A DNA stretch of 64,000 nt, taken from assembly GCF_018326005.1 (NCBI RefSeq), contig NZ_AP021903.1:3753501-3817500 (forward strand), in the 5' to 3' direction. The stretch is from Pseudomonas sp. Seg1. GTDB lineage: Bacteria > Pseudomonadota > Gammaproteobacteria > Pseudomonadales > Pseudomonadaceae. A program made the translations under genes and the position numbers. Positions 8,735 to 17,384 of this stretch are shown in pieces (the stretch's first letter is position 1; every line of letters begins with the position of its first letter). The notes beneath the pieces were generated by a model. That model was not told the origin of the DNA. It did not search any database and saw nothing but the letters and a program-made list of their open reading frames with translations.

Positions 8735-9310
8735 TCACTGGATGCCGTCGGCGTCCAGCTCCTTGAAGACCTGCCGATCGGCGATCTGGGTCTGACTGTC
8801 GGGGTACATCAACTGGACGCTGCCACCGGGGATGATTTCACCGGTTTGCGCATCACGGGCGAAGGTGATGACATACCGCTCACCCTGATACTTCAGGTAA
8901 ATGTTGTAATAATCCTGCGGCTGATCCGGCGCTGCAAAAGCGCTGTAGCGATAGCGGGTCCGTGGCACCAGCATTGGCCAGTGCTTTTGTAGCAACTCGC
9001 CACTCACTTCGGGATCCGCAGACTCCAGAGCAACAATCGCCGTCGCGACCAATTCATCGTTATTTGCCGAGGTCAGAATTAGTGGCTGTGTGCGTTGCAT
9101 GGTGATGAGACTGACCTTGCCATTCACAACATCCCGACGGTACATACCGTTGCTAAACCACCTGGAAGCATCAAAGCGGTTCTCTTCAGGGCTCCAGTCG
9201 CCGTAATACATATCAACCCTTGAAGGGTAGAGATAAACACTCAACGGAAGAATGACAGCAAGCAGCACGAGCGCTTGAACGACCCTGGTCCTGAAAAAAT
9301 GACTTTTCAC
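8735..9310 (-). CDS. candidate immunity protein, second copy
   Basis: A 191-residue protein with an N-terminal membrane anchor (residues 10-28, ALVLLAVILPLSVYLY) and a likely periplasmic remainder. It is a clear paralog of the neighbour at 9392: both carry MYYGxWSPEExRFDAxRWFSxGMYR (here 34-58) and a YSAFAxPDxP segment (near 123). It is the last gene of the minus-strand operon PAAR - putative effector - copy 1 - copy 2, 81 nt after copy 1. Duplicate anchored proteins after a T6SS cargo gene are commonly immunity proteins, so I infer that role. No named family is recognised. Confidence 0.5.
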   Translation of the reverse strand: MKSHFFRTRVVQALVLLAVILPLSVYLYPSRVDMYYGDWSPEENRFDASRWFSNGMYRRDVVNGKVSLITMQRTQPLILTSANNDELVATAIVALESADPEVSGELLQKHWPMLVPRTRYRYSAFAAPDQPQDYYNIYLKYQGERYVITFARDAQTGEIIPGGSVQLMYPDSQTQIADRQVFKELDADGIQ

Positions 9311-9391
9311 TCGATGACCTGCGAACGTCTGCGTCGACGACTTACGTTCAATATTTGAATTTCGCCTGCGGAGTTTTTCAAACTCTGCAGT

Positions 9392-9997
9392 TCAACGCTT
9401 TGCGTCAGCCGCTTTTTCAAGCTCGCGCTGTACTTGCAGGTATGCGACTTCTTCATCACTCCCTTTCACCAAGTGCGAAGCCATGGCTCCGGTCAGCAGC
9501 TGCTTGTCGTTGACGTCCCAATCCAGAGTGACGACGTAGGTATTGTGCTGAAGCGTTACAAACAGCCAATAGGAATCCACTGGCTTGTCCGGTTCAGCGA
9601 ATGCGCTGTAGGCATAGCGTATTTGACGGCGCAAATCCGGGGTATTCAGGACAAGATCTTCTGTGTCGACCTTCGGATATTTCTGTTCGATCGCCACCAG
9701 AACCTTGGTCAAAAGAACGTCGTTTTCAATCGACTGCAAGCTTTCCGGCTTGTTACGCAGCATTGTCAACGGACTCGCCTGCGGCGGCGTCTCCATCAAA
9801 CGCGGGCGGTACATGCCAGAGCTGAACCACCGAGTGGCGTCAAAGCGGACTTCTTCGGGACTCCAGGCGCCGTAATACATCATCACTTTGGCGGACATAT
9901 GATCTTCCTTGGCGTAAATAAATAGTGTTGCAGCGCTGACGACGGCCAACAGTATGCATAAAAGGCGCTGTTTACCCGATAACAGCCTTGTTTTCAT
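9392..9997 (-). CDS. candidate immunity protein, first copy
   Basis: A 201-residue protein with a membrane anchor at about residues 10-28 (RLLCILLAVVSAATLFIYA) and a periplasmic domain. It shares the WSPEE-RFDA-RWFS-GMYR block (residues 40-64) and the YSAFAEPDKP block (near 135) with the gene at 8735. Its ATG overlaps the stop of the putative effector gene by 4 nt, so the two are translationally coupled. That coupling is usual for effector-immunity pairs, and the membrane anchor would suggest protection in the periplasm. The role is inferred. Confidence 0.55.
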   Translation of the reverse strand: MKTRLLSGKQRLLCILLAVVSAATLFIYAKEDHMSAKVMMYYGAWSPEEVRFDATRWFSSGMYRPRLMETPPQASPLTMLRNKPESLQSIENDVLLTKVLVAIEQKYPKVDTEDLVLNTPDLRRQIRYAYSAFAEPDKPVDSYWLFVTLQHNTYVVTLDWDVNDKQLLTGAMASHLVKGSDEEVAYLQVQRELEKAADAKR

Positions 9998-11031
9998 ATG
10001 GGTTTATAGGCACAGAGTTGCTTGGGAACACCATCAGGCGTGTTACCTGAGCGAACATCACGATGTGCACCTAAAGCATCAAGGGGGAAGCCAACCTTTT
10101 TTTCATAAAACGCCCGACTGTCGTCGTGCGCCATCAAATCACGCTGTTCATCAGTGATCGTGGGTTTTGGTGCCTGCGGTGCCTGTTCTCCAGGAATTTG
10201 CGCAGTGGGATCATTCGCCTGCTTGCGATGCGCTGCCAATTTTCGCTGATAGGCAGTCTTCTGACCTCTGTATGCCTCCATTGCCTGGGCATCACTACTC
10301 GCCTGCTTACGAATCCCCGGCACGGACTCGCGTTCGGCCGACGTGCCGTAGGTGGTGTCGTAATTGCTGCGTCGTGGAAACGCCCAAACAGTGGTCTGAG
10401 TCGAGTTGGCCAGAATCTGGGCCAGACTGCGTTCGTAATGAGGATCTTCGCCCTCATTCACTTTGAAATCGGCGTCGATACCCAAACCGGTACGGCAGGC
10501 ATACGAGTAAATCTTGGCACCGTAAGCAAATGCCTCGGGCTTGAACATCTGGGCCTGCGCATCACGCAGCCGATAACTGTCGTTTTTATCCAGTTCGTAG
10601 CCCAGTTCAATACTGCCCACTACACCGTGGGAGAAAAAATCCAGTTGTTTGATTTCCCGGCCCCGACGTTGCCGGGTGGCAATGAAGTCGACAACACCAG
10701 AGATGGAATCCATCTCCCGATACTGCGCACCGTGTTGGTTCTCCACGACGTCTTTCAAAGCCGCCAGCAAGTTATCCGGGTAATCATTCTTGAACACCAG
10801 AAATACACGCTGGACAGAGAAGTTAGGAGTACCTGCCGGGTACTTGGTGAGTTGACGGATGCCCTGATTGATAAAGCGCATCTTGTTGCCTTTCTGGCCG
10901 CGAACCTTCTCGTATAGCGACATGTAGGATGCCCCCACTACAGTCACATAGTCCTGCGCCAGTGTGCCCTTGACCTGCGTCGTCGCGTGTTGATCGCTTG
11001 TCTCGCCCTGTTTCTTGTCCGGTGTCGCCAC
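9994..11031 (-). CDS. putative T6SS effector with caspase/CHAT-like His-Cys dyad
   Basis: A 345-residue protein without signal peptide or membrane helix, starting 12 nt after the PAAR gene stop. A hydrophobic strand (RVFLVF, 75-80) is followed by a second strand ending in the motif QLDFFSHGVVG with H135-G136, and a third, AKIYSYACRTG, with C179. Strand-His-Gly and strand-Ala-Cys spaced about 44 residues apart is the layout of clan CD peptidases (caspases, CHAT, gingipains). It continues with SLAQILANSTQTTVWAF (202-218), like the strand that closes that fold. The C-terminus (250-300) is Ala/Gln/Pro-rich and charged. I infer a secreted cysteine peptidase effector. A related fold without peptidase activity is possible. 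Confidence 0.5.
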   Translation of the reverse strand: MATPDKKQGETSDQHATTQVKGTLAQDYVTVVGASYMSLYEKVRGQKGNKMRFINQGIRQLTKYPAGTPNFSVQRVFLVFKNDYPDNLLAALKDVVENQHGAQYREMDSISGVVDFIATRQRRGREIKQLDFFSHGVVGSIELGYELDKNDSYRLRDAQAQMFKPEAFAYGAKIYSYACRTGLGIDADFKVNEGEDPHYERSLAQILANSTQTTVWAFPRRSNYDTTYGTSAERESVPGIRKQASSDAQAMEAYRGQKTAYQRKLAAHRKQANDPTAQIPGEQAPQAPKPTITDEQRDLMAHDDSRAFYEKKVGFPLDALGAHRDVRSGNTPDGVPKQLCAYKPI

Positions 11032-11043
11032 GTTGAACCTTCC

Positions 11044-11574
11044 TTAGTAAGCGATGCCCAGTGCATCCAGGTGAGCGGCGGCTTCCTTGCCCCATTGCAC
11101 GACAATGGACGTCGGGTCGGCGGTGAACACTCGTGCGGCGTTGCCGTGGTTGTCGGTATGGCCGACAAGGCGTTGGCCATCACCGGTTTCGATGCAAAAG
11201 AGCATGTCGGGAATGGCTTCGCCGGTGGTTTCGTCCACCAGTTGGAAGCGTTCGCTGTGTTTGGGGACCGTCACTATCGGAGTGAACGGCGCGGCGCCGG
11301 CCTGAGTGCCGACGAAGACGTCGCCAGAGCCGGTGATGATCATGCCGCCGTGGGCGGTGGCACTGCCGAGAAATGCAATGGGTTGGCCATTGATCAGGAT
11401 ATTGCCGATGCCTTCGCTGACCGCATCGCCGCAGGCCGTGGCGTCGCCGACGCGCAGCACCGGCATGCCGTTGATGTTCACATTGGGTGAACCGGCGGTG
11501 CTTGCATTGGTGCCGTGGCCGGTTACCGGGCAGGCGTTGAGATCACTGAGTCGGGCGGCAGGTTTTGCCATCAT
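11044..11574 (-). CDS. PAAR domain protein with C-terminal beta extension
   Basis: A 176-residue protein. Residues 1-90 are a PAAR domain, the conical tip that sits on VgrG of the type VI secretion spike: PAARLSDLNACPVTGHG near 5-21, VNINGMPVLRVGD near 31-43, then GNILINGQPIAFLGSATAHGG with the late metal-binding His. Residues 95-176 form an extension (FQLVDETTGEAIPD, GHTDNHGNAARVFT) resembling the transthyretin-like extensions seen on PAAR proteins, which may hold cargo. It is the first gene of a four-gene operon, so it probably carries the next gene product out of the cell. No T6SS structural gene lies in the window. Confidence 0.85.
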   Translation of the reverse strand: MMAKPAARLSDLNACPVTGHGTNASTAGSPNVNINGMPVLRVGDATACGDAVSEGIGNILINGQPIAFLGSATAHGGMIITGSGDVFVGTQAGAAPFTPIVTVPKHSERFQLVDETTGEAIPDMLFCIETGDGQRLVGHTDNHGNAARVFTADPTSIVVQWGKEAAAHLDALGIAY

Positions 11575-11614
11575 CTACATCCTTGTGAGAGCCAAGCCGC
11601 GGAATGTACCGGAT

Positions 11615-13234
11615 CTAGACCAGGGATAAAAGTCTGTCCTTGGCTGCAAGGGGCAAATCCGGCGCAGCGAACGAGGCTGCCAGCAACTCTCGCGTATAAG
11701 GATGGCGCGCCTCGCGAAACAGTTCATCCGTCGCGCCACGCTCCACCACCCCGCCGTCCTTCATCACAATCAAGTCATGCGCCAGCGCCCGCACCACCGC
11801 CAGATCGTGGCTGATAAACAGGTAGGTCAAGCCGTGTTCCTCCTGCAATCGCCGCAACAACCCAACGATCTGCTTTTGCACCGTACGATCGAGCGCCGAG
11901 GTCGGTTCATCCAGCAGGATCAGGTCCGGTTTGAGCACCAGTGCGCGGGCGATGGCGATGCGTTGTCGCTGACCGCCGGAAAACTCATGGGGATAGCGAT
12001 GACGCGTTGCAGGGTCGAGGCCGACTTCGCGGAGCACATCGATCACCGCCTGCTCGCGCTCGCCAGCGTTCAAATCACTGTGCACGCGCAATCCTTCGGC
12101 GATGATCTGCTCCACGCAAAGACGCGGGCTGAGACTGCCGAACGGATCCTGAAACACCACTTGCAGACGTTTGCGCAGGGGCCGCAGTTGCTTGCCGCTC
12201 AGTTGCTCCAGCGCCTCGCCCTGAAAGCGAATCTGGCCCTCGGCATCGATCAGACGCAGGATCGCCTGCCCCAGAGTGGATTTGCCGGAACCTGACTCGC
12301 CGACAATCCCCAGGGTCTTGCCCCGCTGCAGCGTCAGGCCAATCCCCTTCACCGCCTCCAGATAAGTCCTGGGCCGCAGCCAGCCGCCGCCCAGCCGAAA
12401 GCGCACATTGAGATCACTCACCTGCAACAGATCTTCTGCCGCATCGCGACAAAGCGCCGTACCCCCCGGTTCGGCATTGAGCAATTCAATGCTGTAAGGA
12501 TGCTGCGGTGCACTGAACAATTGTTCGCAAGGCGCCTGCTCGACAATCAGACCACCGCGCATCACTGCCACGCGCTGAGCGATAGTGCGCACCAGATTAA
12601 GGTCATGGCTGATGATCAACAGCGCCATGCCCAGACGCGTCTGCAACTGCTTCAACAGCAGCAGAATCTTGCGCTGCACAGTCACGTCCAGCGCTGTGGT
12701 CGGCTCGTCGGCGATCAGCAACTGCGGTTCGCACGCCAGCGCCATCGCGATCATCACCCGTTGCCGCTGGCCACCGGAAAGTTGATGCGGATACGCCTTC
12801 AGCCGTTCGCGTGGGCGCTGAATGCCGACCAGTTCCAGCAGTTCAAGAATACGTGCGCGGGCAGCCGCGCCGGCCAGGCCCTTGTGCAGGGCAAGGCTTT
12901 CACCGAGTTGCCGTTCGATGGTGTGCAGCGGGTTCAACGAGCTCATCGGCTCCTGAAAAATCATCGCGATGCGATTGCCGCGCAGTTGCCGCAGATACCG
13001 CTCATGCACGCCCAACAACTCTTCACCGGCATAACGAATGCTGCCGTCGATCCGCGTGATGGCCGGGTCGAGCAGTTGCAGGATGCTGTGTGCCGTCACC
13101 GATTTGCCGGAACCGGACTCGCCCACCAGTGCCAGGCATTCACCGGGACGGATGTCGAGGTCGATGCCGTGCACCACTTTCTGGCCATTGAAGGCCACTC
13201 GCAGGTCGCGTATTTCGATCAGGTTATCGCTCAT
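11615..13234 (-). CDS. yejF: peptide ABC importer, double ATPase YejF
   Basis: A 539-residue protein with two complete ABC ATPase domains in one chain, as in YejF. Walker A GESGSGKS occurs near residue 36 and again near 310; signature LSGGQRQRV and FSGGQRQRI precede Walker B (LLIADEPTT, LILLDEPTS). It powers import of oligopeptides (in E. coli, microcin C) by the YejABEF complex at the inner membrane. Its start lies 2 nt after the yejE stop, so it is the last gene of yejA-yejB-yejE-yejF. Confidence 0.92.
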   Translation of the reverse strand: MSDNLIEIRDLRVAFNGQKVVHGIDLDIRPGECLALVGESGSGKSVTAHSILQLLDPAITRIDGSIRYAGEELLGVHERYLRQLRGNRIAMIFQEPMSSLNPLHTIERQLGESLALHKGLAGAAARARILELLELVGIQRPRERLKAYPHQLSGGQRQRVMIAMALACEPQLLIADEPTTALDVTVQRKILLLLKQLQTRLGMALLIISHDLNLVRTIAQRVAVMRGGLIVEQAPCEQLFSAPQHPYSIELLNAEPGGTALCRDAAEDLLQVSDLNVRFRLGGGWLRPRTYLEAVKGIGLTLQRGKTLGIVGESGSGKSTLGQAILRLIDAEGQIRFQGEALEQLSGKQLRPLRKRLQVVFQDPFGSLSPRLCVEQIIAEGLRVHSDLNAGEREQAVIDVLREVGLDPATRHRYPHEFSGGQRQRIAIARALVLKPDLILLDEPTSALDRTVQKQIVGLLRRLQEEHGLTYLFISHDLAVVRALAHDLIVMKDGGVVERGATDELFREARHPYTRELLAASFAAPDLPLAAKDRLLSLV

Positions 13235-13236
13235 TT

Positions 13237-14259
13237 TCAGGTCCTTGGATCAAACGCGTCGCGACAGGCTTCGCCGATAAAAACAAGCAGGGAAAGGATC
13301 AGCGCCAGCGCGAAAAACGCGGTCAAGCCAAGCCATGGCGCTTGCAGATTGTTTTTGCCCTGGCCAATCAGTTCCCCCAGTGAGGCGCTGCCGGCCGGCA
13401 TGCCAAAACCGAGAAAATCCAGTGCTGACAACGTCGCAATCGCGCCGGTAAGAATGAACGGCAGGTAGGTCAACGTCGCGCTCATGGCATTGGGCAAGAT
13501 GTGCCGGACGATCACCTGCGCATCACCCACCCCCAGTGCCCGTGCGGCTTTCACGTACTCAAGCCCGCGGCTGCGAAGGAATTCGGCGCGCACCACATCA
13601 ACCAGACTGAGCCAGGAAAACAGCGCCATGATCCCCAGCAACCACCAGAAATTCGGCTCGACGAACCCAGACAGAATGATCAGCAGATACAACACCGGCA
13701 GCCCCGACCACACCTCCAGCAAGCGTTGCCCGATGAGGTCGACCCAACCACCGTAGTAGCCCTGCAACGCACCGGCCGCGATGCCGATCAGCGCGCTGGC
13801 GACGGTCAGAGCCAAGGCAAACAACAGCGACACCCGCGCACCGAAGATCACCCGTGCCAGCACATCCCGCGCCTGATCGTCGGTGCCCAGCCAGTTCTCG
13901 CCACTTGGCGGGCTCGGCGCCGGTTCCGTGAGGTCGTAATTGACCGTGTCGAAACCGAACGGGATCGGCGCGAACCACATCCGCCCGCCCTGCCCCTCGA
14001 TCAACTGACGCACCTGCGCGCTGCGATAGTCCGGCTGAAACGGCAGTTCGCCGGCAAAGTCCTGCTCGGTGTAGCGCTTGAACGCCGGGAAGTACCAGTC
14101 GCCCTGATAGCTCACCAACAGCGGCTTGTCATTGGCGACCAGTTCGCCGCCCAGGCTCAGGCCGAACAGCGCGAGAAACAGCCACAACGACCACCAGCCG
14201 CGCCGATGCGCCCTGAACCGCGCCCAGCGACGCTGGCCGATAGGAGATAACGTCAGCAT
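13237..14259 (-). CDS. yejE: peptide ABC importer permease YejE
   Basis: A 340-residue permease beginning [20 protein letters not shown], with a membrane helix near residues 20-40, a periplasmic insert (LLVSYQGDWYFPAFKRYTEQDF) and a five-helix binding-protein-dependent permease domain after residue 120. The EAA-like loop ARALGVGDAQVIVRHILPNA near 255 is the ATPase contact. The ATG at 14259 shares one base with the yejB stop (TGATG), which fixes the start; a longer frame to 14310 only reads through yejB. Confidence 0.92.
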   Translation of the reverse strand: MLTLSPIGQRRWARFRAHRRGWWSLWLFLALFGLSLGGELVANDKPLLVSYQGDWYFPAFKRYTEQDFAGELPFQPDYRSAQVRQLIEGQGGRMWFAPIPFGFDTVNYDLTEPAPSPPSGENWLGTDDQARDVLARVIFGARVSLLFALALTVASALIGIAAGALQGYYGGWVDLIGQRLLEVWSGLPVLYLLIILSGFVEPNFWWLLGIMALFSWLSLVDVVRAEFLRSRGLEYVKAARALGVGDAQVIVRHILPNAMSATLTYLPFILTGAIATLSALDFLGFGMPAGSASLGELIGQGKNNLQAPWLGLTAFFALALILSLLVFIGEACRDAFDPRT

Positions 14260-15323
14260 CAGGCAGCCCTCGCAGTGAAGTCTATGCGCGGGTCGACCAG
14301 CGTGTAGCACAGGTCGCCGAGCAGCTTTATCAGCAGGCCGAACAGGGTGAAGATGAACAGCGAACCGAACACCACCGGATAGTCGCGCGACACCGCCGCT
14401 TCGTAGCTGAGACGGCCAAGGCCATCGAGGGAGAAGATCACTTCGATCAGCAGCGAACCGCCAAAGAACACAGTGACCAAGGCCTGAGGCAATCCGGCAA
14501 CCACCAGCAGCATCGCATTGCGAAACACATGGCCGTACAACACCTGCCGCTCACTCAAACCCTTGGCCCGCGCGGTGACCACATACAGCCGTGAGATTTC
14601 ATTGAGAAAGCTGTTCTTGGTGAGGATTGTCAGCGTGGCAAAACCGCCGATCACCAGTGCTGTCACCGGAAGCACCAGATGCCAGAAGTAATCGGCAATC
14701 TTGCCCCACAGCGACAGCTCGGCGAAGTTGTCCGAGACCAGCCCGCGCACCGGAAACCAGTCCAGCGCCGTGCCGCCGGCAAACACCACGATCAGCAGCA
14801 GCGCAAACAGAAACCCCGGCATCGCGTAACCGATAATGATCGCCGCACTGCTCCAGACATCGAACGCCGAGCCGTTGTGCACGGCCTTGCGAATGCCGAG
14901 CGGAATCGACACAAGATAAGTGATCAAGGTCGCCCACAAGCCCAGCGACAGGGTCACCGGCAGCTTCTGCCAGATCAACTCGGTGACGCTGGCGCCGTGA
15001 AAAAAACTTTGTCCGAAATCCAGTTGCGCGTAGTTCTTGAGCAGCAGCCACAAACGCTCGCTGGCAGGCTTGTCAAAGCCATACTGGCGCTCGATGTCGG
15101 CCACCAGTTGCGGATCAAGGCCGCGAGTCGCGCGGGATTCGCCGCCGACGCTCTCGACATGGCTGGAGCCGACTGCAGCCCCGACGCCAATCCCCTGTAA
15201 CCGCGCAATGGCTTGCTCCACCGGGCCACCCGGTGCGGCTTGAACGATGACGAAATTGACCAGCAGAATCGCCAGTAACGTCGGCACGATCAGCAGCAGG
15301 CGTCGCAGGCTATAACCCCACAT
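14259..15323 (-). CDS. yejB: peptide ABC importer permease YejB
   Basis: A 354-residue permease. Helix 1 is [25 protein letters not shown] (3-27) followed by APGGPVEQ, the standard start of DppB/YejB-type permeases. The core permease domain runs from about 125 to the end, with the ATPase-contact loop [22 protein letters not shown] near 260. It overlaps the yejA stop by 14 nt and the yejE start by 1 nt. Confidence 0.93.
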   Translation of the reverse strand: MWGYSLRRLLLIVPTLLAILLVNFVIVQAAPGGPVEQAIARLQGIGVGAAVGSSHVESVGGESRATRGLDPQLVADIERQYGFDKPASERLWLLLKNYAQLDFGQSFFHGASVTELIWQKLPVTLSLGLWATLITYLVSIPLGIRKAVHNGSAFDVWSSAAIIIGYAMPGFLFALLLIVVFAGGTALDWFPVRGLVSDNFAELSLWGKIADYFWHLVLPVTALVIGGFATLTILTKNSFLNEISRLYVVTARAKGLSERQVLYGHVFRNAMLLVVAGLPQALVTVFFGGSLLIEVIFSLDGLGRLSYEAAVSRDYPVVFGSLFIFTLFGLLIKLLGDLCYTLVDPRIDFTARAA

Positions 15324-17160
15324 GGGCGTACTCCTTTTGCTGGTTTTGCATCTGGGTCGAGGTCAGCGCCGTGGGACTGATTTCCCACCAGGTGTCGAGG
15401 CCGGCGTCGTACAGCGGCGCAATCGCCGGGCGACCGAAACGGTTCCACCAAACGGTGGAAAGGCCCGGCGGGTAATAGTTGGGCACCCAGTAATACCCCC
15501 ACTGCAACACCCGATCCAGGGCACGGGCGTGACGCAGCAGGCTTTCGCGGTTATCGGCCTGTACCAGCCCTTCAAGCAGCGCGTCGACTGCCGGATCGCG
15601 CAGCGTCATGTAGTTGTTCGAACCCGGATCGTCGGCCCCGTCGGCGCCAAAGAAATTGAACATCTCGCGCCCCGGCGCCTGACTCACCGGGTAACCGACG
15701 ACGATCATGTCGTAGTCGCGATTGCGCACGCGGTTGGTGTACTGCGCAGTGTCGACCTGACGGATATCGAAGCCGATGCCGATCTGCGCCAGATTGCGCT
15801 TGAACGGCAGCAACAAGCGTTCGAAGCCCTTCTGGCCATTGAGAAAAGTGAACTGCAGGGGTTCGCCTTTGGCGTTGACCAACTGATCACCCTGGGGTTT
15901 CCAGCCAGCCGCCTCCAGCAGTTTCAACGCTTGCAGTTGTTCGGCGCGGATGTTGCCGCTGCCATCGGTTTTCGGCGCCTCGAAGACCTGGGTGAAAACC
16001 TCGTCGGGAATCTTGCCGCGCAACGGCTCAAGGATTTTCAGTTCCTCGGCATCAGGCAGTTCGGTGGCCGACAAGGCGCTGTGTGAAAAGTAGCTGCGCT
16101 GACGCAAGTACATGCTGCGCATCATCTGCCGGTTGGTCCATTCGAAATCCCAGAGCATGGCGATTGCCTGCCGTACCCGGCGGTCCTGAAACTGCGGCTT
16201 TTGCAGATTGAACACAAAACCCTGCGTGCCTTGGGCCGCGCCGGGTGCGAGGTGCTCACGGCGCAATCTGCCCTGTTCCAGCGCCGCGCCGGCATAGCCG
16301 ATGGTGAAACTGGTCGCCGAGAACTCACGGTTGTAGTCGAAGCCGCCGGCCTTCAGCACCTGACGCGCGACGTCGGTGTCGGCGAAGAATTCCACGCTCA
16401 AATGATCGAAGTTATACAGACCGCGAGTGATCGGCAGATCCTTGGCCCACCAGTCCGTGATCCGTTGAAATTTCACGCTGCGTCCGGCATCCACCGCACT
16501 GATTCGATAGGGGCCACTGCCCGGCGGAATCTCGAAACCGCCACCGTCGGCGAAGTTACGGGTGCGCCACCAATGCTCGGGTAGCACCGGCAGCGTCGCC
16601 AGATCCAGCGGCAAGGTGCGGCTGTCATTGTTCTTGAAAATGAAACGCACCTGAGTCGGCGACTCCACCTGCACTTCAGCGACGTCACGAAACTGCTGGC
16701 GGTATTTGAGGCTGCCCTGGGTGGTCAGCAACTCGAAGGTGTAGCGCACGTCTTCGGCGGTGATCGGCGAGCCGTCTTCAAAACGTGCGTGAGGGTTCAG
16801 ATAGAAACGCAGCCAGCGCCGATCGGCGTCCAGCTCCATCTGCTGCGCCACCAGACCATAAACGCTGTAGGGCTCATCCTTGCTGCGATAGGCCAGCGGC
16901 GCGTAAAGCCAGCCGTCGACATCCGCCACGCCGGTGCCTTTGTCGATGTAGGGAATCAGATGATCGAACGGTCCGCTTTCCAGCGAAGACCGACGCAGTG
17001 TGCCGCCCTTGGGTGCGTCGGGATTGGCGTAGGCCAGGTGCTGGAAGTCGGCGGCGTACTTGGGGGCTTCGCCGTAGACGGTGAGCGCCGGTTGTGGGGT
17101 CGCCCAACCGAACGGCGTTAAAAGCACACAGGCGCTGAATAAAATGAGTCTGGAGAACAT
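15310..17160 (-). CDS. yejA: peptide ABC importer, extracellular binding protein YejA
   Basis: A 616-residue periplasmic SBP_bac_5 protein. The signal peptide is [20 protein letters not shown], with AGGGA 8 nt before the ATG at 17160. The mature N-terminus ([27 protein letters not shown]) is characteristic of YejA. A longer frame from 17292 only translates a REP element. It binds oligopeptides and hands them to YejBE. It lies downstream of a shared CTAA-N8-CTATAAAA element (17327-17346), with a REP pair in the leader, and next to a TonB receptor that could bring the peptide across the outer membrane. Confidence 0.92.
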   Translation of the reverse strand: MFSRLILFSACVLLTPFGWATPQPALTVYGEAPKYAADFQHLAYANPDAPKGGTLRRSSLESGPFDHLIPYIDKGTGVADVDGWLYAPLAYRSKDEPYSVYGLVAQQMELDADRRWLRFYLNPHARFEDGSPITAEDVRYTFELLTTQGSLKYRQQFRDVAEVQVESPTQVRFIFKNNDSRTLPLDLATLPVLPEHWWRTRNFADGGGFEIPPGSGPYRISAVDAGRSVKFQRITDWWAKDLPITRGLYNFDHLSVEFFADTDVARQVLKAGGFDYNREFSATSFTIGYAGAALEQGRLRREHLAPGAAQGTQGFVFNLQKPQFQDRRVRQAIAMLWDFEWTNRQMMRSMYLRQRSYFSHSALSATELPDAEELKILEPLRGKIPDEVFTQVFEAPKTDGSGNIRAEQLQALKLLEAAGWKPQGDQLVNAKGEPLQFTFLNGQKGFERLLLPFKRNLAQIGIGFDIRQVDTAQYTNRVRNRDYDMIVVGYPVSQAPGREMFNFFGADGADDPGSNNYMTLRDPAVDALLEGLVQADNRESLLRHARALDRVLQWGYYWVPNYYPPGLSTVWWNRFGRPAIAPLYDAGLDTWWEISPTALTSTQMQNQQKEYAHVGL

Positions 17161-17190
17161 TGGCAGATCCCTTTTTACGGTGCTGCTAAT

Positions 17191-17274
17191 GGCCTCATCG
17201 CTGGCAAGCCAGCTCCCACAGGTTTTCTGCTGCTCGCGAATTCCTGTGCAAGCTGGCTTGCCAGCGATGAGGCC
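17191..17274. repeat. REP pair (BIME) in yejA leader
   Basis: Inverted copies of GGCCTCATCGCTGGCAAGCC-type REP sequence face each other at 17191-17222 and 17243-17274. The pair lies between the predicted promoter element and the yejA start, so it would be transcribed as a large hairpin in the leader. Confidence 0.9.
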
Positions 17275-17326
17275 CTGGCAATCACTACACAACCTGCCTA
17301 CCTGTGATGTGCAACAGGCCGGCGAT

Positions 17327-17346
17327 TTTTATAGGGCAGGCTTTAG
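17327..17346 (-). promoter_or_regulatory. shared CTAA-N8-CTATAAAA element upstream of yejA
   Basis: On the minus strand the sequence reads CTAA, 8 nt, CTATAAAA. The same arrangement lies upstream of the TonB receptor genes at 20039 and 24326. After the element, AAxxGCCGGCC is also shared with the copy at 24381. TATAAA could be a -10, but no good -35 is present, so an activator or alternative sigma factor is suspected. Confidence 0.5.
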
Positions 17347-17384
17347 ATCAATCAGTGACTAAAACCCGCTAACACTGACCATTT

